Of a stretch of 47,773 bases of DNA, positions 39,860 to 47,645 are shown piece by piece (the stretch's first letter is position 1; every line of letters starts with the position of its first letter). The position numbers were made by a program, and so were the translations under genes. The notes under the pieces are model-generated. The model made no database searches and was not told the DNA's origin. It saw only the letters and a program-made list of their open reading frames with translations. Origin of the DNA: an uncultured Rubrobacteraceae bacterium. Its GTDB lineage: Bacteria; Actinomycetota; Rubrobacteria; Rubrobacterales; Rubrobacteraceae. The DNA is taken from NCBI GenBank assembly GCA_902806095.1, contig CADCVF010000014.1, positions 1 through 47,773 of the forward strand, written 5' to 3'.

Positions 39860-41173
39860 CTATTCCTGCGTGGCTATCTTGCCTTGCTTCTTGGCCTTCG
39901 CCCAAGCCTCCTGCAACATCGCGGCCTGCTCGGACGCGGACCTCGTGCCGTTCAAGACCTCCTGGAAGCCGGAGAACATCACCTCGTTGTAGTTCTGCGG
40001 GGTCAGGACGTCGATGTTGTAGCCGAAGGATCCCGCCTCCGTAGATTCCGACAGGTCGTCTAGAACCTGCTTGAACAGCTCGGGGAGATCAAGCCCCTTG
40101 GTGTCAACCGGATGCGCCGGAATGGTCTTGGTCGTCTCCATAACTGTGCGGGCAGTGTCTTCTTGCTGGTAGAAATCCATGAGGGCGATGCCACCCTCGG
40201 GGTTCTTGGCGTCCGCGGCTATGAACGAGCCCGCCCCTACACCCGCCGGCGGTGAGATGCCGGAGCCGTCTATGGACGGGAACGGGAAGAATCCGACCTC
40301 GAAGTCCTGGACGGTCTCGACGATCTCGGAGACGAGCCAGGTGCCCGTCATGTTCATGGCGGCTTTCCCAGCGTAGAACAGAGTGTTGGCGTCCTCGTAC
40401 GTAATAGCGTTGACGCCCTCGGGATAGTAACCGTTCTCCACGAAGTCCCGGAAGAAGAGCTCTATCGCCTCCTCCACCTCCGGGGTGTCCCAGCGGCCTT
40501 CGCCGTACAGGATGTTGTCCAGCCCTTCCCTGCCCAGGAGGTTGCTGATCCCGATGCTGTACAGGTGACCCGCGGGCCACTGCTCGGAGTCGCCGAAGCC
40601 GAACGGGATCTTGTTCTGTCCCTTGAGGTTTTCGGCCATCGCCCGGAGATCATCCAGGGTCTTCGGCACCTCGGAGACTAGGTCCTTGTTGTAGTAGACG
40701 ATCAGTTGCTCGACCTGGCTCGGGACCCCGTAGGTCTTGCCGCCGTAGGTGGCCCGCTGCTTGGCCCAGTCGTAGATCTTCCAGCCGTTTTCCTCGTACG
40801 CCTTGTCCAAGGGGTACAGCAGCCCCGCCTCCGCCAGAACGCCGGCGAAGCCCGGGCCGGTGTCGTAGCCGAAGAAGTCGGGGGGCTGCTCGGAGCGCAG
40901 CCTGGTCTGGATAACCTCACGGACCTGGTCGGGCGGTATGGACTCGCGCTCCACCGTGTACTTCGGGTTCTCCTGATCGAACCTCTCGACGAGCCTGATC
41001 GACTCCCTCTCCAGGGCCGCCGTCTCCGCCGTACCGACGAACATCCGGATAACCTTTTCGTTACTCGAGCTCCCGCCGCAGCCCGCGGCGCCTAGCAAAG
41101 CCGCGCCGGCGAGGCCACCGCCACCCAACCTCAAGAAATCCTTCCGGCTGACCGTCCTTCTCGTCTTCCGCAC
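39860..41173 (-). CDS. ABC transporter sugar-binding lipoprotein (family 1)
   Basis: 437 residues from GTG 41173, which has AAGGAGG 6 bases upstream; the frame open to 41209 is not supported. The N-terminus is a Tat-like signal (SRKDFLRLGGGG; a KR rather than RR pair) with lipobox LGAAGC. The mature part shows RMFVGTAETAALERESIRLVERF, DFFGYDTGPGF, TLFYAGKAAMNMTGTWLV and later ALMDFYQQEDTAR, all as in sugar-binding proteins. It is the second gene of the operon beginning with the ROK regulator. The ligand is unknown. Confidence 0.9.
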   Translation of the reverse strand: MRKTRRTVSRKDFLRLGGGGLAGAALLGAAGCGGSSSNEKVIRMFVGTAETAALERESIRLVERFDQENPKYTVERESIPPDQVREVIQTRLRSEQPPDFFGYDTGPGFAGVLAEAGLLYPLDKAYEENGWKIYDWAKQRATYGGKTYGVPSQVEQLIVYYNKDLVSEVPKTLDDLRAMAENLKGQNKIPFGFGDSEQWPAGHLYSIGISNLLGREGLDNILYGEGRWDTPEVEEAIELFFRDFVENGYYPEGVNAITYEDANTLFYAGKAAMNMTGTWLVSEIVETVQDFEVGFFPFPSIDGSGISPPAGVGAGSFIAADAKNPEGGIALMDFYQQEDTARTVMETTKTIPAHPVDTKGLDLPELFKQVLDDLSESTEAGSFGYNIDVLTPQNYNEVMFSGFQEVLNGTRSASEQAAMLQEAWAKAKKQGKIATQE

Positions 41174-41227
41174 GCTCTCCTCCTTCTCTATTTTTGCGAA
41201 CGTCCCCAACGCCGCATCGAAGCCTCA

Positions 41228-42466
41228 CTAGCCCACCCTCGTCTGCAATACTCCCTCCGCCGCCAAGACGCTCGCACCCGTTACACCGGCCGTCTGGTCG
41301 AGTTCGCTCAAGACTATGGAGAGGTTCCTCGTCGCGAGCGGCAGCGAGCGTTGATAGACGGTGCTCCGGATCTCCGCAAGCAACGAGTTGCCTATGTTCG
41401 CCACGCCTCCCCCGACCACGATGAGGGAAGGGTTGAGCGTGCTGACGAGCGTGGCCAGCACTTGCCCCACGAGCCGCCCCGACTCCCTGATGATCTGGAG
41501 CGCATGATAATCTCCGAGGGACGCCGCCTCGCCAACGTCCCTGGCTGTGAGCGCGCCACGCTGCTCGAAGACCTCCCGTAGACGCAGAGAGAGGCCTTCC
41601 TCCGCGCACTGCTCCGCTTTGGCGGCGATTGCCGGAGCGGCGGCCATCGCTTCGAGGCATCCCTTGTTGCCGCACGAGCAGACCGGCCCGTCAGGGTCCA
41701 CGCAGATGTGCCCTATGTCCCCGGCACACCCCTGGCTGCCGCGTTGCAGATGCCCGTCCGCGATGATGCCGCCGCCGATACCCGTGCCTATCTTGACGAA
41801 GAGCACGTTGTCTTCGCCCTTGCCGACACCGTCTCTATGCTCGCCGAGTGCCATCACGTTCACGTCGTTGTCCACGAATACGGGGGCATCGTACTCGTCG
41901 GCGAACGCCGCGCGTATGGGAAAACCGTCCCAACCAGGCATGATCGGCGGGCTCCTCAAGACGCCCGAGGCGTGCTCCACAGGACCAGGAACCCCTACCC
42001 CTATGGACAGGACGTCGCGCGCATCAGCCCCCTGCTCGGCGAGTAGCTCCGAAAGCAGCCCCTTGGCCCCGTCGAGCACACTCCGCGGACCGTCCTTGAC
42101 ATCCCCCGGCTCCCCGCGGTGTACCAGAATCTCGCCGCCAAGGGTGGACAGGGCGACGTCCGTGGAAGTTGCCCCGAGGTCAACGGCGGCTATCAGTCCG
42201 GCTGTATGGGGGATGCGCAATAGCGAGGAGCGACGGCCACCCTCCGACTTGGCCAGGCCGTCCTCGGCGAGGAGGCCGGCCTCGATCAACCGTCCTACCT
42301 CCATAGAGATCTTGCTCCTGCTGACGCCCAACGCATCCGTCATCTCGGAGCGCGATACAGGACGGTCCATCGTCCTTACGTGATGCATGATCTCAGCCTG
42401 AACGCGGTCCTCGACAAGCCGATGCCGGCCACCGGCTACCTCCGATACACCGTCTTCACTCCTCAC
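41228..42466 (-). CDS. ROK-family transcriptional regulator
   Basis: 412 residues. An N-terminal winged helix (DRPVSRSEMTDALGVSRSKISMEVGRLIEAGLL) is followed by the ROK sugar-kinase fold: IAAVDLGATSTDVAL (phosphate loop), FVDNDVNVMALGE, FVKIGTGIGGGII and the zinc motif VCSCGNKGCLEAM. Members such as NagC, Mlc and XylR bind a sugar or sugar phosphate and release their operators. I start at GTG 42466 because a -10 TATACT ends 6 bp before it and no start further upstream has a ribosome binding site; the longer frame begins at 42502. The binding-protein gene follows after 54 bp. It is the natural candidate for the regulator of the arrays at 21.0 and 32.1 kb. Confidence 0.9.
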   Translation of the reverse strand: MRSEDGVSEVAGGRHRLVEDRVQAEIMHHVRTMDRPVSRSEMTDALGVSRSKISMEVGRLIEAGLLAEDGLAKSEGGRRSSLLRIPHTAGLIAAVDLGATSTDVALSTLGGEILVHRGEPGDVKDGPRSVLDGAKGLLSELLAEQGADARDVLSIGVGVPGPVEHASGVLRSPPIMPGWDGFPIRAAFADEYDAPVFVDNDVNVMALGEHRDGVGKGEDNVLFVKIGTGIGGGIIADGHLQRGSQGCAGDIGHICVDPDGPVCSCGNKGCLEAMAAAPAIAAKAEQCAEEGLSLRLREVFEQRGALTARDVGEAASLGDYHALQIIRESGRLVGQVLATLVSTLNPSLIVVGGGVANIGNSLLAEIRSTVYQRSLPLATRNLSIVLSELDQTAGVTGASVLAAEGVLQTRVG

Positions 42467-42472
42467 GAACAC

Positions 42473-42502
42473 AGTATAGACAAACTTCCTCCATACGTCC
42501 AA
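42473..42502 (-). promoter_or_regulatory. Promoter of the ROK-ABC operon
   Basis: On the minus strand TTGGAC (42502-42497) and TATACT (42478-42473) are 18 bp apart; the -10 ends 6 bp before GTG 42466, predicting a leaderless transcript. TATACT lies in the context GTCTATACTGTG, the same as at the rightward promoter of array B. Confidence 0.6.
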
Positions 42503-42514
42503 CGACTTTTGCCG

Positions 42515-42532
42515 TATCTTGTCATAAGTTGG
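42515..42532. promoter_or_regulatory. Single array-type box upstream of the ROK promoter
   Basis: ATCTTGTCATAAGTTGG contains CATAAGT as in the repeats at 32.1 kb, within an imperfect inverted repeat CTTGTCATAAG. It is centred about 20 bp upstream of the ROK gene -35 element. A neighbouring copy 21 bp away is not recognisable, unlike arrays A and B. Confidence 0.5.
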
Positions 42533-42614
42533 CGAGCCTGAAGCACGAACGTTGCTGGCGACGAGGTATAACAGGCCGGGACTCTAGCGAGTTCTGGGCA
42601 ACACGGTCTTTGCT

Positions 42615-43949
42615 TTACAGGCCCATGGGCGCCTTGTCGAGGCGGGCGACTCCGCTCTCTATGGCCGCCTCTCGCACGGCGTTGGCTACTTGCAGGTGTA
42701 CGTCGGGGTCGAGGGCGTCTGGAACCAGCTCCGAGCCGGTAGCCAGGGATGCGAGGACTTCGGCGGCTGCCAGCTTCATCTGTGCGTTGATCCGCTCCGC
42801 CCCCGAGAGCAGGGCCCCGCGGAAGATGCCGGGATAGCCGAGGACGTTGTTTACACTCCGGCCGTCGGCGGCGAAGGCCGCCCCGGCTGTCAGTGCGACG
42901 TCGGACTCTATCTCGGGGTATGGGTTGGTGAGCGCAAGGATCACCTGCCCCTCGCGCACCATCTCGGGCTCGATGAGGCCCGGCACTCCTGTCGTGGCCA
43001 CGACAAGATCGGCCTCCGCCATGACGGTCTGCATGTCGGTTATCTCGATACCCTTCGCACTGGCGCGCTCGTGGGAGAGCGGGTTCGGGTCCGAGCCGAG
43101 CACACGTTTTGCTCCGGCATCGACGAGTAGGGCGGCGATCCCAAACCCAGCGGCGCCGAGCCCGATCTGGCCGACCACCTCATCCTGCAGCGTCAGCTCC
43201 GCGTCCCGGCAGGCCACGAGCGCGGCGGCGAGCGTGACGACGGCCGTGCCGTGGACGTCATCGTGCATGACGGGCTGGGGAAGCGCCTCTATAAGGCGGG
43301 CCTCTATCTCGAAGCACTCGGGCGCCGAGATGTCCTCGAGGTGGATCCCGCCGAACGTCGGCGAGATGCGCACCACCGTCTCGATGAACTCGTCAACGTC
43401 TTTGGTGTCTATGAGGATGGGCATCGCCGAGACGCCGGCGAGCTGTTGGTAGAAGACCGCCTTGCCCTCCATCACAGGCATCGAGGCGACGGGTCCTATG
43501 TCTCCCAAGCCCAGAACTCGCGTGCCGTTGGTGCAGATGGCGACGCTGCGCCCGATCATGGTCAGCTCGCCTGCCAGCGAGGGGTCCCCGGAGATAGCCT
43601 GGCACGCCCGCGCCACCCCAGGAGTGTAGACGTCGCGCATGTCCTGCACCGTCCTTACCGGGTGGGCCGACTCGATCACGAGCTTCCCGCCCTCGTGCCT
43701 TAGCAGCGCCCTGTCGCGTGCCCAGAGGACCTCGACGCCTTCCAGCTCGCCCAGCATGCCTACGATCCGCTCGGCCTGATCCCGGTCCTCGACCTCCAGC
43801 GTGATCTCCCGCACCGAAGCCTCGCGGCCGACGTTTACCGTCGTCACGTCCCCGATGAGACCTTCTCCTTCGGCAATCGTCCCTGCGACCCTGGCCAATT
43901 GCCCCGTGCGGTGAGGCACCTTGATGCGATACGTATAGTCGAGCGGCAC
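42615..43949 (-). CDS. NAD(P)-dependent malic enzyme with N-terminal ACT domain
   Basis: 444 residues from GTG 43949, preceded by AGGGGG; ATG 43985 would add 12 residues without a ribosome site. Residues 1-75 form an ACT domain (YRIKVPHRTGQLARVAGTIAEGEGLIGDVTT), a regulatory ligand-binding fold. The malic-enzyme part has DVYTPGVARACQAI, GKAVFYQQLAGV, GIHLEDISAPECFEIE with the metal ligands, HDDVHGTA and the Rossmann motif GLGAAGFGIA, then NPYPEIESDVA. It decarboxylates malate to pyruvate. It stands alone on the minus strand, downstream of the RidA gene. Confidence 0.92.
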   Translation of the reverse strand: MPLDYTYRIKVPHRTGQLARVAGTIAEGEGLIGDVTTVNVGREASVREITLEVEDRDQAERIVGMLGELEGVEVLWARDRALLRHEGGKLVIESAHPVRTVQDMRDVYTPGVARACQAISGDPSLAGELTMIGRSVAICTNGTRVLGLGDIGPVASMPVMEGKAVFYQQLAGVSAMPILIDTKDVDEFIETVVRISPTFGGIHLEDISAPECFEIEARLIEALPQPVMHDDVHGTAVVTLAAALVACRDAELTLQDEVVGQIGLGAAGFGIAALLVDAGAKRVLGSDPNPLSHERASAKGIEITDMQTVMAEADLVVATTGVPGLIEPEMVREGQVILALTNPYPEIESDVALTAGAAFAADGRSVNNVLGYPGIFRGALLSGAERINAQMKLAAAEVLASLATGSELVPDALDPDVHLQVANAVREAAIESGVARLDKAPMGL

Positions 43950-44065
43950 AGCAAACCCCCTGACGTCCCGGCGGTACGATTCCATCTTCGTGGACTACCC
44001 ACTCCAAACCCCGTATCCGGATTCTATATGAGGCCACACCCGGCGGCTATGTTCCGAGGTTCGCT

Positions 44066-44464
44066 CTACCCTACAACCGCTACGGCTTCGATCTCGATAA
44101 GGAGCCTGGGGTCTATGAGGGCGGAAACCTCTACCATCGAGGACGCGGGATATGGCTCTGCAAAATACCTTCTTCTGACCTCGTGGATCTCATCGTATAG
44201 TCCCATATCCGTTATGAAGACTGTTACCTTGACTATGTCGTCCATCCCACCGCCGGCCTCCTCGACCACGGTCTTCACGTGCTCGAGCACGGTCTCCGTC
44301 TGGCGCTTTATGTCTCCCTCTCCGACCACGTCTCCTTCTGCATCCATCGAGACCTGCCCCGAGACGTAGATCGTGCGCCCCTGAGGAGCCTCGACCCCCG
44401 AAGAGAAGGCGCCCCCACGCATAGGCGCCGGCAGGCTGGGATTACTGATTACACGCCTGGACAA
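44066..44464 (-). CDS. RidA family protein (YjgF/YER057c/UK114)
   Basis: 132 residues, single RidA domain. TIYVSGQVSMDAEGDVVGEGDIKRQTETVLEHVKTVVEEAGG is the family core, and the C-terminal PASSMVEVSALIDPRLLIEIEAVA contains the Glu near the conserved IEIEAVA. RidA proteins hydrolyse reactive enamines and imines. I chose TTG 44464 because AAGGAGG lies 5-6 bases upstream; the frame open to 44509 has no such site. Divergent from the class V aminotransferase gene, a natural pairing because PLP enzymes release such intermediates. Confidence 0.87.
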   Translation of the reverse strand: MSRRVISNPSLPAPMRGGAFSSGVEAPQGRTIYVSGQVSMDAEGDVVGEGDIKRQTETVLEHVKTVVEEAGGGMDDIVKVTVFITDMGLYDEIHEVRRRYFAEPYPASSMVEVSALIDPRLLIEIEAVAVVG

Positions 44465-44571
44465 AACGACCTCCTTACCCCGAATCCACTGCAGGGAGTA
44501 CGGTAGCATCCGTCTCCGGTCCGCGCCTGATATAAACTCGCCGGGCAGGAGGATTCGAGGTGGGAGGACAT

Positions 44572-45804
44572 ATGCAGCGTACGTTCGACGTACAGGCCGT
44601 CCGCGAGCAGTTCCCGGCGCTAAGCCGGACGCATAAAGGCCGCGGTGTCATCTACTTCGACGGGCCGGGTGGTTCGCAGGTAGCGCGGCAGGCTATCGAC
44701 GCCATCACGGGCTACATGGAGCGCGGCGGGGCGAACCTACACGGCGTCTTCCCGACGAGCACGGAGACAGAGGAGATCCTGTCCGACACCCGCAGGGCGG
44801 CGGCGGATTTCCTCGGGGCCGCGCCAGATGAGATCGCCTTCGGGGCCAACATGACCACCCTGACCTTCGAGATCTCCCGCGCCCTCGCCCGCGGGTGGGA
44901 CGAAGACTCTGAGATCGTCGTCACAGAGCTAGACCACCGCGCCAACGTGGACCCCTGGCTCATCGCCGCTAGAGAGCAGGGGGCGAGGGTGCGCTGGGTC
45001 AGGGTAGATCCCGAAACCCTTGCCCTCGACGGAGAAGACTTGGAGCAGAACATCAACGAAAGGACGAAACTCGTAGCTATAGGCCTGGCCTCGAATGCGG
45101 TCGGTACCATAAACGATGTGGCCGCCGTCGCCGAGAGAGCCCACAGCGCAGGTGCCTTAGTCGCCGTCGACGCCGTGCACGCGGCCCCGCACATCCCCTT
45201 GGACCGCGACGCAATAGGGGCTGACGTCATCACCTGCTCGGCCTACAAGTTCTTCGGCCCGCACGTCGGCGTGACGGCCATAAGGCGCGATCTCTTCGAG
45301 ACGATGGACGTCTACAGACTCGATCCGGCGCCGGATCACATCCCAGATAAACTGGAGACCGGCACCCAGAACCACGAAGGGATCGCCGGCGTAAAGGGCG
45401 CCCTCGACTTCATCTCTTCCCTGGGCGAAGGCACCTCTCAGCGGGAGAAACTCACGAGTGCCATGAACGCTACCGAAGAACACGAAGCCGCACTCGCCGA
45501 GACCTTCCGTACAGCACTCAGGAACATCCCCGGCGTAAAGCTCTACGCCGCTCCTGATGGCGTCCGCAAAACCCCCACCATAGCCTTCACGGTACAGGGA
45601 CAGCCGCCCGATGAAGTCTGCGCGCGGATGCTGGAGCACGGTTTCTTCATAGCCGCCGGCGACTTCTATGCTTCGACGCTCGCCGAAAAGCTCGGCATCG
45701 GGGACAGCGGAGGGTTCATCCGCGCAGGCCTCGCCCCTTACAACACCGAAGAAGAGGTCGAGAGGTTCATCGAATCGTTGGAGGAGATCGTACGCGAAAC
45801 CTGA
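44572..45804 (+). CDS. Cysteine desulfurase-like class V aminotransferase
   Basis: 410 residues. The PLP lysine is in TCSAYKFFGPHVG; IVVTELDHRANVDPW and VAVDAVHAAPHI are other PLP-contact segments. The pattern, including VIYFDGPGGSQV at the N-terminus, is that of the VC1184-type cysteine-desulfurase-like group rather than NifS/SufS: the loop around FIAAGDFYASTLAEKLG has no catalytic cysteine. The biological substrate is not known. ATG 44572 has GGGAGG at the proper distance; the frame open to 44560 is not preferred. Confidence 0.85.
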   Translation: MQRTFDVQAVREQFPALSRTHKGRGVIYFDGPGGSQVARQAIDAITGYMERGGANLHGVFPTSTETEEILSDTRRAAADFLGAAPDEIAFGANMTTLTFEISRALARGWDEDSEIVVTELDHRANVDPWLIAAREQGARVRWVRVDPETLALDGEDLEQNINERTKLVAIGLASNAVGTINDVAAVAERAHSAGALVAVDAVHAAPHIPLDRDAIGADVITCSAYKFFGPHVGVTAIRRDLFETMDVYRLDPAPDHIPDKLETGTQNHEGIAGVKGALDFISSLGEGTSQREKLTSAMNATEEHEAALAETFRTALRNIPGVKLYAAPDGVRKTPTIAFTVQGQPPDEVCARMLEHGFFIAAGDFYASTLAEKLGIGDSGGFIRAGLAPYNTEEEVERFIESLEEIVRET

Positions 45805-45847
45805 GATCCAAGGCTGCGAAACCTGGGATTGTCAAGGGATCACCACA

Positions 45848-45876
45848 TTCACCTACATCACCAGAGGTGGTAGACT
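45848..45876 (+). promoter_or_regulatory. Promoter of the second toxin-antitoxin pair
   Basis: TTCACC (45848-45853) and TAGACT (45871-45876, with extended TGG upstream) are 17 bp apart. The -10 ends 6 bp before the antitoxin ATG at 45883, and GGAGAA in between is the only ribosome-like sequence, so the transcript is probably leaderless. Confidence 0.5.
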
Positions 45877-45882
45877 GGAGAA

Positions 45883-46137
45883 ATGAAGCGGGCGACCATC
45901 ACGCTACCTGACGAGCTCGAAGAGGCGCTGGAGGCTTACCGGCGTTCTCAGGATTTACCCTTACCTCTTACCGCGCTGACACAGGCTGCGCTCCGGGAAT
46001 ACCTGGAGAAGCGGGGTTTTTTACCGCCTTCTTCGGGGCGGTCTTTCGGCATCACCCCGAACAGGCGCGGTAGTGGGAGTAAAGACGTCAGTTCAGAGCA
46101 CGACAGGTACCTGGCCGAGGCCGCCGACGAAGGATGA
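45883..46137 (+). CDS. Ribbon-helix-helix antitoxin (VapB-like)
   Basis: 84 residues. KRATITLPDELEEALEAYRRSQDLPLPLTALTQAALREYLEKRG is a CopG/ribbon-helix-helix DNA-binding domain; the rest, PPSSGRSFGITPNRRGSGSKDVSSEHDRYLAEA, is the flexible toxin-binding tail. It overlaps the toxin gene by 4 bp (ATGA). ATG 45883 lies directly behind a good sigma70 -10. Confidence 0.82.
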   Translation: MKRATITLPDELEEALEAYRRSQDLPLPLTALTQAALREYLEKRGFLPPSSGRSFGITPNRRGSGSKDVSSEHDRYLAEAADEG

Positions 46138-46541
46138 GCGGAACGGTCCTGGCCGATACGGGGCCGCTCTACGCCGCCGCGGACCCTTCTGACGACCACC
46201 ATGAGCGGGCGCAAGGGGATATCAGGCGGTTGAACTCGGAGGGTGTCGGGGTCACGGTTGCCTACCCGACGTTGTGCGAATGCTACTCGCTGGTCTTGTA
46301 TAAGCTGGGCGCAGGGGCAGCGCAGGGATGGCTGGGGGAGATCGAAGGCGGCTCCTTCCTGATGAATCCTACCCCCGAGGACTTCCGCGAAGCAGCTGGC
46401 CTGATACGTGAGTATCGGGATCAGGCGTTGAGCATGTTTGACGCCGTCACCGCGGTCGTCAGTCGGCGGCTCAGTATGCCGGTCTGGACGTACGATCACC
46501 ACTTCGACGTCGTTCGGGTCGAGGTGTGGCGCAACGGGTAG
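46134..46541 (+). CDS. PIN-domain toxin (VapC-like)
   Basis: 135 residues. TVLADTGPLYAAAD has the first catalytic Asp, YPTLCECYSLVLY a Glu, and ALSMFDAVTAVVSRRL with VWTYDHHFDVV the later acidic residues of the PIN active site. Intact and coupled to the antitoxin (ATGA). It is not closely related to the VapC-like protein at 24,984. Confidence 0.83.
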   Translation: MSGTVLADTGPLYAAADPSDDHHERAQGDIRRLNSEGVGVTVAYPTLCECYSLVLYKLGAGAAQGWLGEIEGGSFLMNPTPEDFREAAGLIREYRDQALSMFDAVTAVVSRRLSMPVWTYDHHFDVVRVEVWRNG

Positions 46542-46627
46542 CCTCCGTCGAGTCCCCGGTTGTCGATCGAAGGTCCATCGGGGATACTTGTGTTCGAGGG
46601 GTGTGGATCAGAGACGACGGAGGTTGC

Positions 46628-46735
46628 GTGACTACCGACGCGCTGGGTAGGCTGCAAGCCTTGCTGAGAGAGCTCTTTAAGTGCGGGAGCAAGGAACTGG
46701 CGTGCGGCATCGACCGCGTCATGAACCCGCAGACG
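46628..46735 (+). pseudogene. Possible remnant of a DNA methyltransferase N-terminus
   Basis: GTG 46628 has GGAGG 5 bases upstream and opens VTTDALGRLQALLRELF followed by KELACGIDRVMNPQ. This resembles the LLRELFxFDxADLDFGIYRIMN start of large adenine-specific DNA methyltransferases (PglX-like, from memory). After about 36 codons the frame turns into low-complexity Ser/Pro/Arg sequence antisense to the neighbouring gene, so if the match is real, only the 5' end survives. Weak evidence, one short stretch. Confidence 0.35.
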
Positions 46736-46781
46736 AGGTCTTCGTCAACATCGTCTCTTTCATCCCCGAGGCCGGGCCCTC

Positions 46782-47645
46782 CTACGAGCGGGCCGCGTCC
46801 AGGACCTCGAAGGCGGGCGGAGCATCGCGCAGGACACCGGCGGCACCAACCTTCCTGAGCAGGCCGAGCTCGCGCGGCGGACCATACAGCCAGTCGGTGC
46901 CGGAGAGGCCCATGGCGTTCCGCAACGCCCCCGAGTCCTTAACCGCGTCCGCCATCCCGAGCCGCTCCGAGAGTTTGGGTGCGGCGCTAGAGAGGAGGTC
47001 GATCTTCCAGCCCGAGAGGAGGAGGCTATCCTTCCAGCCGGGCTTCCAAGCGGAGGCGATGAGGCCATCGGTCTTCGTCTGGGCGCTGAGGAACGAGGCC
47101 GCGCTTCGTGCCGCCAACAGGTCGGCCCCGAGCATCTTGGCCGAGAAACCAAGGGTCGCGGACTTCTTCGGGATCGTCCCCGCCAGATCGGCCGCCTTGA
47201 AGGTGGAGGATAGCGAGGAGGCTCCTTTGAAGAGATCGGACAGCCCGTCGAACGCCGAGTACGGGCTGGACGCCTTGCCGAGCGCCAGGTCCTTCGCCGA
47301 GGCGACCCCCGCGATGTCTTTGAAGCGGCCCCCAAGGATGCCCTTGAGGCCCTCCCCCGCGAGGCCCATGTTCGGCTTGCCGAGCGCGACCGCCGCGTTC
47401 GCCCTGACGTCCGGGAAAGCCACCGTCGCGAGCCCGGCGGCAGCGCCGCCCACCCGGATGTCGCCCATACCGCCCAGGACCCCAGTAAGGCCGACTCCTG
47501 TCTCCGCGATTTCGGCCCTCCGGATGTCCGCGCTCGCACGCTCGACGACCTCCATGGCACTCTCCGCCGAGTCGAGGACCCTGAGCGCGGACCGAGAGAG
47601 CCCGAGGTCCACCAGGCCGGCCGTGCTGCTCCATTTGCGCTTCAT
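46782..47645 (-). CDS. Ala/Leu/Gly/Ser-rich protein of unknown function
   Basis: 287 residues from ATG 47645, with GGAGGT upstream; the frame open to 47681 has no better site. The sequence has low complexity but GC-rich coding character: many repeats of small helices such as GLTGVLGGMGDIRVGG, GLAGEGLKGILGG, SDLFKGASSLSSTFKAADLAG and SERLGMADAVKDSGAL. No transmembrane span and no cysteine-rich or enzymatic motif is visible. I do not recognise a family. It is convergent with the second toxin-antitoxin pair and the possible methyltransferase remnant, all suggesting an accessory locus. Confidence 0.55.
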   Translation of the reverse strand: MKRKWSSTAGLVDLGLSRSALRVLDSAESAMEVVERASADIRRAEIAETGVGLTGVLGGMGDIRVGGAAAGLATVAFPDVRANAAVALGKPNMGLAGEGLKGILGGRFKDIAGVASAKDLALGKASSPYSAFDGLSDLFKGASSLSSTFKAADLAGTIPKKSATLGFSAKMLGADLLAARSAASFLSAQTKTDGLIASAWKPGWKDSLLLSGWKIDLLSSAAPKLSERLGMADAVKDSGALRNAMGLSGTDWLYGPPRELGLLRKVGAAGVLRDAPPAFEVLDAARS

